From Fimbriimonadaceae bacterium (GTDB lineage Bacteria; Armatimonadota; Fimbriimonadia; Fimbriimonadales; Fimbriimonadaceae), in assembly GCA_019638775.1 (NCBI GenBank), contig JAHBTD010000001.1, forward strand, positions 248,001-312,000: DNA of 64,000 bases, read 5' to 3'. Shown here in pieces: positions 56,730 to 64,000 of this stretch. Made by a program: the position numbers and the translations under genes. The notes below the pieces were generated by a model, which worked only from the letters and a program-made list of their open reading frames with translations, searched no databases and was not told the origin of the DNA. Numbering within the stretch: position 1 is the stretch's first letter; each line of letters starts with the position of its first letter.

Positions 56730-56775
56730 GTATATCCGTTAGACGATGGAGCGCTTTAAACGTCTCGTGGAAGTC

Positions 56776-57348
56776 CTAGCGATCCATGACGCGCCCGTAC
56801 CCATCGACCTTCGGCGAGCCGGACAAAATCAGGATACCGTCGATTAGGCTCCATATCCAACCCACGAAGCACGGAAAGAAAACAAGCTGCAGCACACCGA
56901 TAGCTGCGTAACCCATATACATTCGCCCGACTCCGGGGATGAGGAGGTTGAGCAATCCTGCGGCGACGCGGCTTTTTTCGCTCTGGACGGCGAGGTATCC
57001 ACCCGGCGGTGATGAGATGGGATACGGGGCCATTGAGCTGGGGTTCGCGTACCCAAGCGGTGCAGCGGGTGCGCCGGTCCAGCGCATCGGGTCTTGGGTT
57101 GAACCGCCACCAGCGTTAACCGAAGGCGACATGGTTGGCGGGGGTGGGGGACTGGCGAAAAGGGGGTCTACCGTGAGGAAGAAGGAACCAAGTTCATCAG
57201 AGTTCACCGCGATATCCCAGCTTGCTAACCCCGTCCGCCAGACGTAAGTTTCGCGCTGGATTACACCGCCTTGCACAAGCTCTCCCATTTGGTCGAGCGT
57301 GAGCGGTCCTAGCTGTCCGTAGTGTCCGATATAGTACCAGTCGGCCAA
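56776..57348 (-). CDS. GYF_2 (DUF4339) plus TM2 domain protein
   Basis: 190 aa. N-terminal GYF_2 domain: WYYIGHYGQLGPLTLDQMGELVQGGVIQRETYVWRTGLASW. A Pro/Gly-rich linker (residues about 70-120) is followed by a TM2 domain with two helices: KSRVAAGLLNLLIPGVGRMYMGYAAIGVLQLVFFPCFVGWIWSLIDGILIL. This is a common architecture in bacteria, function unknown, probably a membrane-associated adaptor. Located between the cyclophilin and the RND operon, transcribed with both on the minus strand but separately spaced. Confidence 0.9.
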   Translation of the reverse strand: MADWYYIGHYGQLGPLTLDQMGELVQGGVIQRETYVWRTGLASWDIAVNSDELGSFFLTVDPLFASPPPPPTMSPSVNAGGGSTQDPMRWTGAPAAPLGYANPSSMAPYPISSPPGGYLAVQSEKSRVAAGLLNLLIPGVGRMYMGYAAIGVLQLVFFPCFVGWIWSLIDGILILSGSPKVDGYGRVMDR

Positions 57349-57458
57349 GGAAACTCCCTCGTTGGACTTACTCTACAATAGTTGTTGCGATATCGGGGTT
57401 GGCGATGGGCCATCAGGGTCGATTGGCCCAAGCTGTCGGGACTCCTGCCCCACAAACA

Positions 57459-57494
57459 GCAGTACAGCCGGTGGTTTTCCACCGGCTGCACTGT
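57459..57494. terminator. Hairpin downstream of the RND operon
   Basis: AGCCGGTGG (57466-57474), loop TTTT, CCACCGGCT (57479-57487), extended by further pairs to 57459-57494. It lies 20 bp beyond the RND pump stop codon. There is no long U run on the minus side, so it is a weak or Rho-independent-like stop, or a 3'-end stabiliser. Confidence 0.55.
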
Positions 57495-57513
57495 CTGCTT
57501 TGAGAGTTGGGGA

Positions 57514-60500
57514 TTAGCCAATCTCGGGGCTTGGATTGCTCTGTTCCCCTTCCCCACCATTGAGCGCATCGCTCGGCGGGAACTGATCGCCACCGGCTCG
57601 GCGTTTGCGACCGGAAAGGGCGAGGAAGATGTCATCGACGATGGTGTACGAACATGGGATGATCAGGAGTGTCAAGATCGTTGACAAACTGATTCCCCCG
57701 ATAATCGTGATACCAATCGTCTCTCGGAACTCCGAGCCTCGCCCGATGGCGAGCGCGACTGGAAGCATTCCCAACACCAACGCGAGCGACGTCATCATGA
57801 TTGGACGCAAACGCGTTGGGCCCGCTTCAAGAAGCGCGTCTCGCCTGCTCTTTCCTCTTCCGCGGAGCGTATTTGTATAGTCCACGAGGAGGATCGCATT
57901 CTTTCCAACAAGACCAACGAGAGCGATGATTCCGATAAACCCGACGATGTTCAAGGTCTTATCGGTAAGCAGGAGGGCCAGAAGCGCTCCGACCATCGCT
58001 TGGGGCTGGGCAAGCTGGATGATGAAAGGGTAGAGCATGTTGTTGTACAACGATGCCAACAGCATGTAGACCAGTACAAACCCTGTGAACAGGGCGGTGA
58101 ACAGGTACAAGCTTTCACGAGCCTGAACGTCGGCCTGGCCTAATGGCTTGATGCGCACACCGTCGGCGACAAGCTTTTCATCTTCGATCAACTTGCTGAT
58201 TTGCGTCTGAACCGAACCCGCTGCGTATCCAGGCAAGAGGTCGGCGGTTAACCGAATCTCCTGTTCCTTGTTTCGGCGATCGATCTTGTCGATACCGATG
58301 CCCTCGTTAAGACTGGCGACCTGATCGAGATAGATCGGGTTGCCTTGGACAAAGCGGATCGGGACCGATCCCACTGCATGGGGATCGTTGCGATCGCCGA
58401 TATCCATCATCACGCGGATGTCGTACTCACGCCCGTTGACGCGGAATTTCGTGTCGTTGTTTCCATCGTAGAGCACGCGCATCGAGTTCGCGACATCAGC
58501 AACGCTCATTCCAAAATCCGCGAGGCGGACCCGGTCGGGAATCGCCTGAAGCTCCGGCTTGCCGGGCTTCGAGCTGATATCCGGGCTGACAACACCGGCG
58601 ATGGCGCCCTGTTGGAGCCTTTCTTTGATTTTGGAGACCGTGCTCAGCAGCTTGTCGGTGTCATCGGAAGCAAACCCCATCTGGATGGGGGCACCGAATC
58701 CAAAACCGCTTTGAGCCGAGATGGTTACGTCTGCGCCGGGGATGCGCTTGATCTCTTCGAGGAGGTCGGCGGCAACGGCGTTGTCCGAACGCGACCGAAG
58801 CTTCCCTTCATGTTTCTTCCAGAACATGATGGAATCGAGCATCGCGGAACGGTCGTTCAGCGTTACACGAACCTCGGCAAAGCCAGGACCGGTTTCGTTT
58901 CCGACAAAGTCGCCGCTTCTTGCGCCAACATTTGAGAGAACGTACTTTGTGTCCGGGTGTTTGCGGGCGGCATCTTCGATCCTCTTGACCACGGCTTCGG
59001 TCTGCTTGAGACTTGACCCAGGGGCCATCGTGATTTTTGCGGAGACGAGTCCAGCATCGCTTGGAGGGGCAAAGGCGAACTTAAAGAGAGCTTCCTTCTT
59101 CCAATCTGCCCAACCATGTCCGGCTAACGCAGCGAGGATAAAGACGCCGCCAAAGGCGAATCCACCCAATATCTGCTTGACCTTGGCATGGCCCCGGATA
59201 GCGTTGATCCCAAACACGACAATGCCGATCAAGACGCTTATCACAAAGAGCGGAATCGCGCCTTGGATGGCTAACAAGCTACTCCCTGCGAAGCTACCTG
59301 CAATGAGCATGAAGACGCCGATTAGGGCGACAAAACCACCGATGAAGACTTCCCAACGATGGTTCAAAGCGGATTCAAGAAGTCGCCTATAGAACTTCTC
59401 GAACTTGTGGAAGCCCGCTTCGAATGCCCGTGCGAAACCGCCCTTCGGGTGCTCCACGTCTTCGCCCTTCTTGTACCACCGTGAGGCCAACATGGGCGTA
59501 ACGGTGAACGATACAAGGAGCGAGAGCAGAACGCTTGCGACGACCGTAACTGCGAGGGGCTTGAAGAACTGCCCGACGACGCCGCCCATGAACGCGATGG
59601 GGACGAAGACAACGACGTCTGCCAGCGTGATGGAGATCGCGGCGAGGCCGATTTCGTTTCGACCGTTGATCGCGGCTTCCACCGGTTCTTCGCCCATCTT
59701 TAAGTGCCGGAAGATGTTTTCGAGAACGACGATAGCGTCGTCAACGAGAATACCAACCGAGAGCGACAGCCCCAACATTGTCATGTTGTTGATCGTAAAG
59801 CCGAGCGCCTTGATGGCAAGGAAAGCTGCCATAAGACACAACGGGATTGCGATAGCAACGATCAGCGTTCCGCGCCAGTCGTGCAAGAAGATGTACACGA
59901 TGAGGGTGACGAGGAAGATTCCGAAGAACAGGGCGATGTTCAGGTCGAGCAGGGACTCGGCGATGATGGTCGCCTGGTTTTGGACCTTGATCGTCTTGAT
60001 TCCATACTGAGTCGCGATGGTGTCGATGACCTTGGATGCGCCTTGGTCAATCTCAATCGCGTTTCCACCCTTGGACTTTTGGATCGTCATGATGACGGCA
60101 TCGCCGCCATCCAATCGCCTCCAGTTTCGGCGCTCAACGCTGCCGTCGGTTACCTCGGCGATATCACCAAGCCGAACAATGGTCGGCTTGCCGCCGAAAG
60201 CGTTGGGGTCCTTAACCGATAGCGAAGTGTCGCGAATCTCTTCAACCGTCTTGTACTCACCGAGCACACGAACAGAGATTTCGCGATCAGCTGTCGACGA
60301 ACGTCCGCTGGGGACGTTGAGCGTCGCACCTTGGATTGCGTTGACGACGTCGAGGATTCCCAGCTTGTAGGCGACCAGTCGGTCGCGCTTGACCTGGATT
60401 TGGATCTCCCTAACCTGACCGCCGGATACGCTCGCCGAGGCAACGCCGGGGATTCGGGCAAAGAGGTCTTTGAGCTTATCGTCGGCGAGGTCGCGCATTT

Positions 60501-60954
60501 GGCGACTCGACATCGATTCGCTAGAGAATGCGAGAAAGAGAACTGGGTCGGAGGCCGAGTCGAACTTGGAGATCGTCGGCTTCTCGACAGCACGGGGCAG
60601 TTGCGGAACGGTGGCGTCAACTTTTGCACGAGCGTCGTTGAGCGCCTCGTCCATATTCGTGCCCAACTCGAACTGAGCCGCGACGATGGAGATGCCTTCC
60701 TGCGATGTGCTGGTGACTTCAAGGATGCCCTCGATACCGGACATCGCCTCCTCAATCTTTCTGGAGACGAGAGTATTGACCTCTTCCGGTCCTGCGCCAG
60801 GATAGACGGAGGTCACGGTGATGGTGCCGAAGTTGACCTCTGGGTTTTGCTCTTTTCGCATTCCAGTGAATGCGATTAGGCCCCCAAAGATCGCCAACAG
60901 CATCAACATCAAGAAGAAGACCGGGCGCGATATGGCTAATCGTGTTAAACCCAT
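57514..60954 (-). CDS. RND efflux permease (AcrB/HAE-like) with two apparent extra transmembrane helices
   Basis: 1146 aa (AcrB about 1049). The N-terminus MGLTRLAISRPVFFLMLMLLAIFGGL, GILVDDAIVVLENIF (the two proton-relay aspartates of TM4) and GLVGKNAILLVDYT (TM10 lysine) are conserved, so proton-driven drug or metabolite export is expected. Between TM7 (near residues 540-560) and the second periplasmic loop there is an inserted about 60-residue hydrophobic stretch: IPLFVISVLIGIVVFGINAI near 567-588 and QILGGFAFGGVFILAALAGHGW near 593-616. In relatives TM7 leads directly into that loop. Last gene of the AbrB-TolC-MFP-RND operon, 4 bp from the MFP stop. Confidence 0.95.
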   Translation of the reverse strand: MGLTRLAISRPVFFLMLMLLAIFGGLIAFTGMRKEQNPEVNFGTITVTSVYPGAGPEEVNTLVSRKIEEAMSGIEGILEVTSTSQEGISIVAAQFELGTNMDEALNDARAKVDATVPQLPRAVEKPTISKFDSASDPVLFLAFSSESMSSRQMRDLADDKLKDLFARIPGVASASVSGGQVREIQIQVKRDRLVAYKLGILDVVNAIQGATLNVPSGRSSTADREISVRVLGEYKTVEEIRDTSLSVKDPNAFGGKPTIVRLGDIAEVTDGSVERRNWRRLDGGDAVIMTIQKSKGGNAIEIDQGASKVIDTIATQYGIKTIKVQNQATIIAESLLDLNIALFFGIFLVTLIVYIFLHDWRGTLIVAIAIPLCLMAAFLAIKALGFTINNMTMLGLSLSVGILVDDAIVVLENIFRHLKMGEEPVEAAINGRNEIGLAAISITLADVVVFVPIAFMGGVVGQFFKPLAVTVVASVLLSLLVSFTVTPMLASRWYKKGEDVEHPKGGFARAFEAGFHKFEKFYRRLLESALNHRWEVFIGGFVALIGVFMLIAGSFAGSSLLAIQGAIPLFVISVLIGIVVFGINAIRGHAKVKQILGGFAFGGVFILAALAGHGWADWKKEALFKFAFAPPSDAGLVSAKITMAPGSSLKQTEAVVKRIEDAARKHPDTKYVLSNVGARSGDFVGNETGPGFAEVRVTLNDRSAMLDSIMFWKKHEGKLRSRSDNAVAADLLEEIKRIPGADVTISAQSGFGFGAPIQMGFASDDTDKLLSTVSKIKERLQQGAIAGVVSPDISSKPGKPELQAIPDRVRLADFGMSVADVANSMRVLYDGNNDTKFRVNGREYDIRVMMDIGDRNDPHAVGSVPIRFVQGNPIYLDQVASLNEGIGIDKIDRRNKEQEIRLTADLLPGYAAGSVQTQISKLIEDEKLVADGVRIKPLGQADVQARESLYLFTALFTGFVLVYMLLASLYNNMLYPFIIQLAQPQAMVGALLALLLTDKTLNIVGFIGIIALVGLVGKNAILLVDYTNTLRGRGKSRRDALLEAGPTRLRPIMMTSLALVLGMLPVALAIGRGSEFRETIGITIIGGISLSTILTLLIIPCSYTIVDDIFLALSGRKRRAGGDQFPPSDALNGGEGEQSNPSPEIG

Positions 60955-60958
60955 CGCG

Positions 60959-62476
60959 TTATGCTCCTTCGGAGGTTGCGGCTCCGGTGTCCTTCTTTGG
61001 CTGATCTTCCTTGATCACCGAACCGTCGATGACGGCATTTACACCTTTAACGATAACTTTTGCGCCTTCGGCAATGCCGATGACCTGCACGAATTCGGTG
61101 TTGGTAAGCCCGGTCCTTACTTCGACTTTCTTCACACTGTCGTGAGCCTCAGTGTTCTTGGCGGGGTCTGATGGCACCTGTTGCACAACAAAGACAAAGG
61201 TTTTGTCATCTTGCTTAAGCAAAGCCGTGATCGGGAGAACAATAGCGTCCTCCACCCGCTTGACCGTTACCACTCCGCGTGCGAACATACCGGGCTGAAC
61301 ACCGACTTCATTTCGCTCAAACTGGACACGAACCGTGAACATCCGTCCTATGTCTGAACCCAGGGGATTGATGCTGACGACTCTGCCGGTGAAAGGACGA
61401 TTGGGAAAAGCATCGACCGTGATTTCGACGGCTTTACCGATTTGTACTTCGGCAAGACGGACTTCGGGGACCTCGCCCTCGAAGTAGATTCCTTCGGAAC
61501 CAACAAGGTTGACGACTGTTTGACCAGGATTGAGGACCGTGCCAGGCTGGGCAGGGCGACCGGAAACTCGTCCTGAGAACGGGGCTCGAATCGTGGCGTC
61601 GGCAATCTGCTGACGGACGATATCGACCTGGGCTTGAGCGGCATTGACAGCCGCGACCGCGCCCATAACCTGATCGTTGAGGGTCACGTCGAGAGCTTTC
61701 TGAGCTTTGGCGCTGCGCACGTTTTCCTCGGCCTGACGGACCGCCTCTTCGGCGGCGCGCAGGTCTTCAGGGCGGGTTGCGTTCTGGGTAACACGCTGCG
61801 CTTCAAGAGCGCCGTTGTATCCAGCGAGAGCTTGCTCGTACGCGTTTTGGGCTTGTTCGACCCTCTGGAGTGGAACCGCGCCTTCTTTGTAAAGTTCGCG
61901 TACACGGTCGAGCTCTTTCTTGGCTGTCTCCATGTTGGCTTTGGCGGAGCGCACATTCCATTCAGCCTGAGCGATCTCTTCAGTACGGGCGCCTTTGCGG
62001 GCTTTGTCGAGCTGGGATTTAGCCGACCGCAACTGCGATTCGGCGGCAGCGACCGCCGCCGCTGTGCGCTGTGGCGCGATAGCCGCATTGGACTTTGCCT
62101 GAGAAAGCTGCGACTGGGCTGAGCTGAGCTGCGCGAGAGCCTGCCTGAGCTGTGCGTTTTGAATAGAGGTCTCTTGAACGGCGAGCACCTGTCCTGCCTG
62201 GACCGAGTCACCGTCTTTCACGTTGACCGAGGCCAGTCGTCCGGCAACTTTGGCGCCGACAGATGCGGTGTCGGAAGTGACGATCTGACCCGTTATGTCA
62301 AGCGTTTCCGACATGGGCATGGACGTCGCGACTGCGGTCGTCACAAGCACTGCCTTATCTTTGATAATCTCTTCGGTGCGTTTGGCTTGTGCCTGAGCGG
62401 CACGATTGACACACCCCGGCGTTACCAAGACCGCCGATAGACCAATAATCGTGGCGAAAACCAGCGATCTTTTCAT
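60959..62476 (-). CDS. RND efflux membrane fusion lipoprotein (AcrA/MexA type)
   Basis: 505 aa. The signal peptide ends in a lipobox (LVTPGC) with Cys22, so it is tethered to the inner membrane. Lipoyl half-motif VGAKVAGRLASVNVKDGDSVQAGQVLAV, then a long alpha-helical hairpin about residues 90-270 (Ala/Gln/Arg-rich, LRQALAQLSSAQSQLSQAKSN), then IRAPFSGRVSGRPAQPGTVLNPGQ and beta-barrel and proximal domains. Longer than AcrA (about 397) because of the hairpin, like the other MFP in the window. Coupled to TolC upstream (4-bp overlap) and to the RND gene downstream. Confidence 0.94.
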   Translation of the reverse strand: MKRSLVFATIIGLSAVLVTPGCVNRAAQAQAKRTEEIIKDKAVLVTTAVATSMPMSETLDITGQIVTSDTASVGAKVAGRLASVNVKDGDSVQAGQVLAVQETSIQNAQLRQALAQLSSAQSQLSQAKSNAAIAPQRTAAAVAAAESQLRSAKSQLDKARKGARTEEIAQAEWNVRSAKANMETAKKELDRVRELYKEGAVPLQRVEQAQNAYEQALAGYNGALEAQRVTQNATRPEDLRAAEEAVRQAEENVRSAKAQKALDVTLNDQVMGAVAAVNAAQAQVDIVRQQIADATIRAPFSGRVSGRPAQPGTVLNPGQTVVNLVGSEGIYFEGEVPEVRLAEVQIGKAVEITVDAFPNRPFTGRVVSINPLGSDIGRMFTVRVQFERNEVGVQPGMFARGVVTVKRVEDAIVLPITALLKQDDKTFVFVVQQVPSDPAKNTEAHDSVKKVEVRTGLTNTEFVQVIGIAEGAKVIVKGVNAVIDGSVIKEDQPKKDTGAATSEGA

Positions 62477-63795
62477 TGCATTCCCCCTAACACTTCATCA
62501 CGCGGACCTTTGGTCACGTCGTCATTGCCGATCGCCTTTTGCAATTGGGCAAAGGCGGTGAGATAGTCGTAGCGTGCGCGGACTTGTGAAGTCCTTGCAC
62601 CGATAAGCTGAGTCTGTGCGTCGGTCACTTCGACCGAGATGCCCTCTCCGGCTTGAAGCCGAACGACTGCGAGGCGATAAGTCTCTTTCGCAAACTCGAC
62701 TTGCTTGTTGGCGAGGTCGATCCGAGACTTGGCGTTCTGCAAATTTGTGAGCGCTTGGCGAACCTCCAATGAGACTCCGAGTTGCAGTTGGTCTAGCCTT
62801 AGCTTGGCCTGCTTCTCATCCTCGGTTGCTGTCTTGACCTTTGCCCTTGTGAGCCCAGAGTCGTAAAGCGGGATCGAGAGCGTGACCACGCCGACCGTTG
62901 TGTTGGACTGTGAAGAGAATCCCATCGCGTCGTAGTTGTGCGAATACTGAAGGCTAAACGAGAGCGACGGTTGAAGGCCGCTTCGCTGGGCTTCGCGGAT
63001 GAATCTCAGCGATTCGATCTGATAGCGGACCGCGGCAAGATCCGGGCGAAACTTCATCGCAGCCTCAACGGCCTGACCTTCGGGAACTTGTCCATTCGGC
63101 AATGCGTCGATGTCGACTAACACGACTTCGGTTTCTATCGGCCGCCCCAACGTATTGTTGAAGACCTCTTTGGCGAGTTCGTAGCCATTCGCAACCGTGA
63201 TGAGGTCAGATTCGGCCTGCTTGACCAGCGTTTCGAATCTGAGCACGTCAACCCTTGCAAAGCTTCCCTGCCTCTCGTTCGCTCGTGCGTTTTCTAACCT
63301 CTCCATCGAGAGCTTCAGATTCTCCTCGGCAACGTCGAGCTGTGCCTTGGCCTGCAGAACTTGAAAATAGCCTTGCCGAACCTGGAGCCGCAGAGCATTC
63401 TTCTCTGCTTGGAGCAAAGCCACGCTGGCGTCTTCGACGGCACGGGAAGCCTTGATGCCTCGGCTAATATTGCCGGCGATATCGAGCGGCATGGAAAGGC
63501 TTAGTTTTGATTCCTTGCTGTCGATGGGGCGGGTGACAATGGTTGATGAGCCAAAGCTTGAGGTCAACTCTTTGTCGAATCGGGTGTAGGTCGAGTCCAG
63601 CGTCAGCTTAGGCCCTGCAAGCGCCTTTGCCTGATCAACTTGGTATTTCGTCTTGTCAACGTTCGAAGCGGCGATTCGGACCGAAAAAGCGTTCTTCTCG
63701 GCGATCATTAGCGCTTGATCGAGCGTGAGCGAATTGTCTTGGGTCATTGGGACGAGGGATGCCCAAGCGGCAATCCCCAACGGTAGAAGCACCAA
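62473..63795 (-). CDS. TolC-family outer-membrane efflux protein
   Basis: 440 aa. TTG 63795 or GTG 63792 start behind AAGGAGGAAGG. Signal peptide (VLLPLGIAAWASLVP). Two homologous OEP repeats: SLTLDQALMIAEKNAFSVRIAASNVDKTKYQVDQAKA and VEAAMKFRPDLAAVRYQIESLRFIREAQRSGLQPSLSFSL, then RLQLGVSLEVRQALTNLQNAKSRI and RLQAGEGISVEVTDAQTQLIGA. This is the alpha-barrel/beta-barrel exit duct for the pump encoded downstream. Start 1 bp after the AbrB-like gene stop. Confidence 0.93.
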   Translation of the reverse strand: MVLLPLGIAAWASLVPMTQDNSLTLDQALMIAEKNAFSVRIAASNVDKTKYQVDQAKALAGPKLTLDSTYTRFDKELTSSFGSSTIVTRPIDSKESKLSLSMPLDIAGNISRGIKASRAVEDASVALLQAEKNALRLQVRQGYFQVLQAKAQLDVAEENLKLSMERLENARANERQGSFARVDVLRFETLVKQAESDLITVANGYELAKEVFNNTLGRPIETEVVLVDIDALPNGQVPEGQAVEAAMKFRPDLAAVRYQIESLRFIREAQRSGLQPSLSFSLQYSHNYDAMGFSSQSNTTVGVVTLSIPLYDSGLTRAKVKTATEDEKQAKLRLDQLQLGVSLEVRQALTNLQNAKSRIDLANKQVEFAKETYRLAVVRLQAGEGISVEVTDAQTQLIGARTSQVRARYDYLTAFAQLQKAIGNDDVTKGPRDEVLGGMQ

Positions 63796-63796
63796 T

Positions 63797-64000
63797 TTAT
63801 CCTTCCTCCTTCGGCTCTTTTTCGAGCTCTCTCAGACTTCTATCGAAGTCATCAAGGAACTCGCGTACAGACTCCATCTTAAAAATCATCAGGCCTTTGT
63901 GGGCCGGGTGACGCATAACGAGCAGCTTATCGCCGGGGTTAAACCCGTACTCTTGCCTCGCTTCGGCGGGGATGACGATCTGTCCGCGCTCACCCACCGT
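63797..64000 (-). CDS. AbrB/SpoVT-MazE-type transcription regulator, truncated by the window edge
   Basis: 67 codons are visible with the frame open at the edge (TVGERGQIVIPAEARQEYGFNPGDKLLVMRHPAHKGLMIFK). This is the swapped-hairpin DNA-binding fold in which T-x-x-x-RGQ-x-x-IP is the signature, so only the first residues are missing. The C-terminal tail RSLRELEKEPKEEG is acidic. It is the first gene of an operon with TolC, MFP and RND pump (1-bp spacing to TolC), so it most likely represses or tunes that pump. Confidence 0.85.
   Translation of the reverse strand, partial: TVGERGQIVIPAEARQEYGFNPGDKLLVMRHPAHKGLMIFKMESVREFLDDFDRSLRELEKEPKEEG

Overview
This 64 kb window is an ordinary chromosomal segment of a free-living, outer-membrane-bearing (diderm) bacterium. 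It shows no prophage, transposase, plasmid function or CRISPR array. Pointers to lineage are a PEP-CTERM protein, both radical-SAM enzymes of the futalosine menaquinone route (mqnC, mqnE), an LptD/OstA-like barrel, a TolC/MFP/RND tripartite pump and three ECF sigma/anti-sigma pairs. The combination fits Armatimonadota (Fimbriimonadia-like). That placement is inference, since no rRNA gene is present.

Layout. 1-9 kb: the N-terminal part of dnaE (running off the left edge), a PEP-CTERM protein, a glycogen-debranching-type glucosidase, an LptD-like protein divergent from an ECF sigma/anti-sigma pair, and a large membrane protein. 9-16 kb: glnD overlapping that membrane protein, two TrkA-type K+ regulators, an Rqc2/NFACT protein facing them, then small envelope proteins. 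15-23 kb: a GNAT/nitrilase gene pair, an inositol-monophosphatase-family enzyme, a peroxiredoxin-like gene behind mfd, tRNA-Gly and tRNA-Leu. 23-32 kb: a hybrid histidine kinase, a secreted phosphoesterase, a second ECF/ZAS pair, a HAD phosphatase, mqnC, acylphosphatase and a C39-like protease. 33-38 kb: a MacA/MacB-like export operon with two permeases and no ATPase, then tRNA-Met. 38-46 kb: a nucleoside-type ABC importer linked to a 3-hydroxyisobutyrate-dehydrogenase-family enzyme, then hisD and gltX. 46-54 kb: an ankyrin protein, a lipoprotein, a membrane-anchored class III cyclase homologue with altered catalytic residues, mqnE, a DUF2461 protein, a secreted protein and the third ECF/anti-sigma pair. 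54-64 kb: orphan Opp/Dpp permeases, a cyclophilin, a GYF-TM2 protein and an AbrB-TolC-MFP-RND efflux operon (AbrB running off the right edge).

The most unusual layer lies between genes. Four loci carry 7-bp tandem repeat arrays built from the same few variants (GCTATCN, GAGATCN, GTGATCN). One 11-bp repeat array is arranged as a head-to-head inverted pair upstream of mfd. A 9-bp array follows the nitrilase gene. At least three families of short palindromes recur in intergenic DNA, with conserved loops as well as conserved arms. Several elements touch or supply stop codons. Three ABC systems each lack a partner normally encoded beside them. The RND pump appears to have two extra membrane helices.

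Limits: all calls come from reading the sequence. Family names rest on recognised motifs, without database searches. Start codons were chosen from homology-like N-termini, Shine-Dalgarno-like sites and overlaps.
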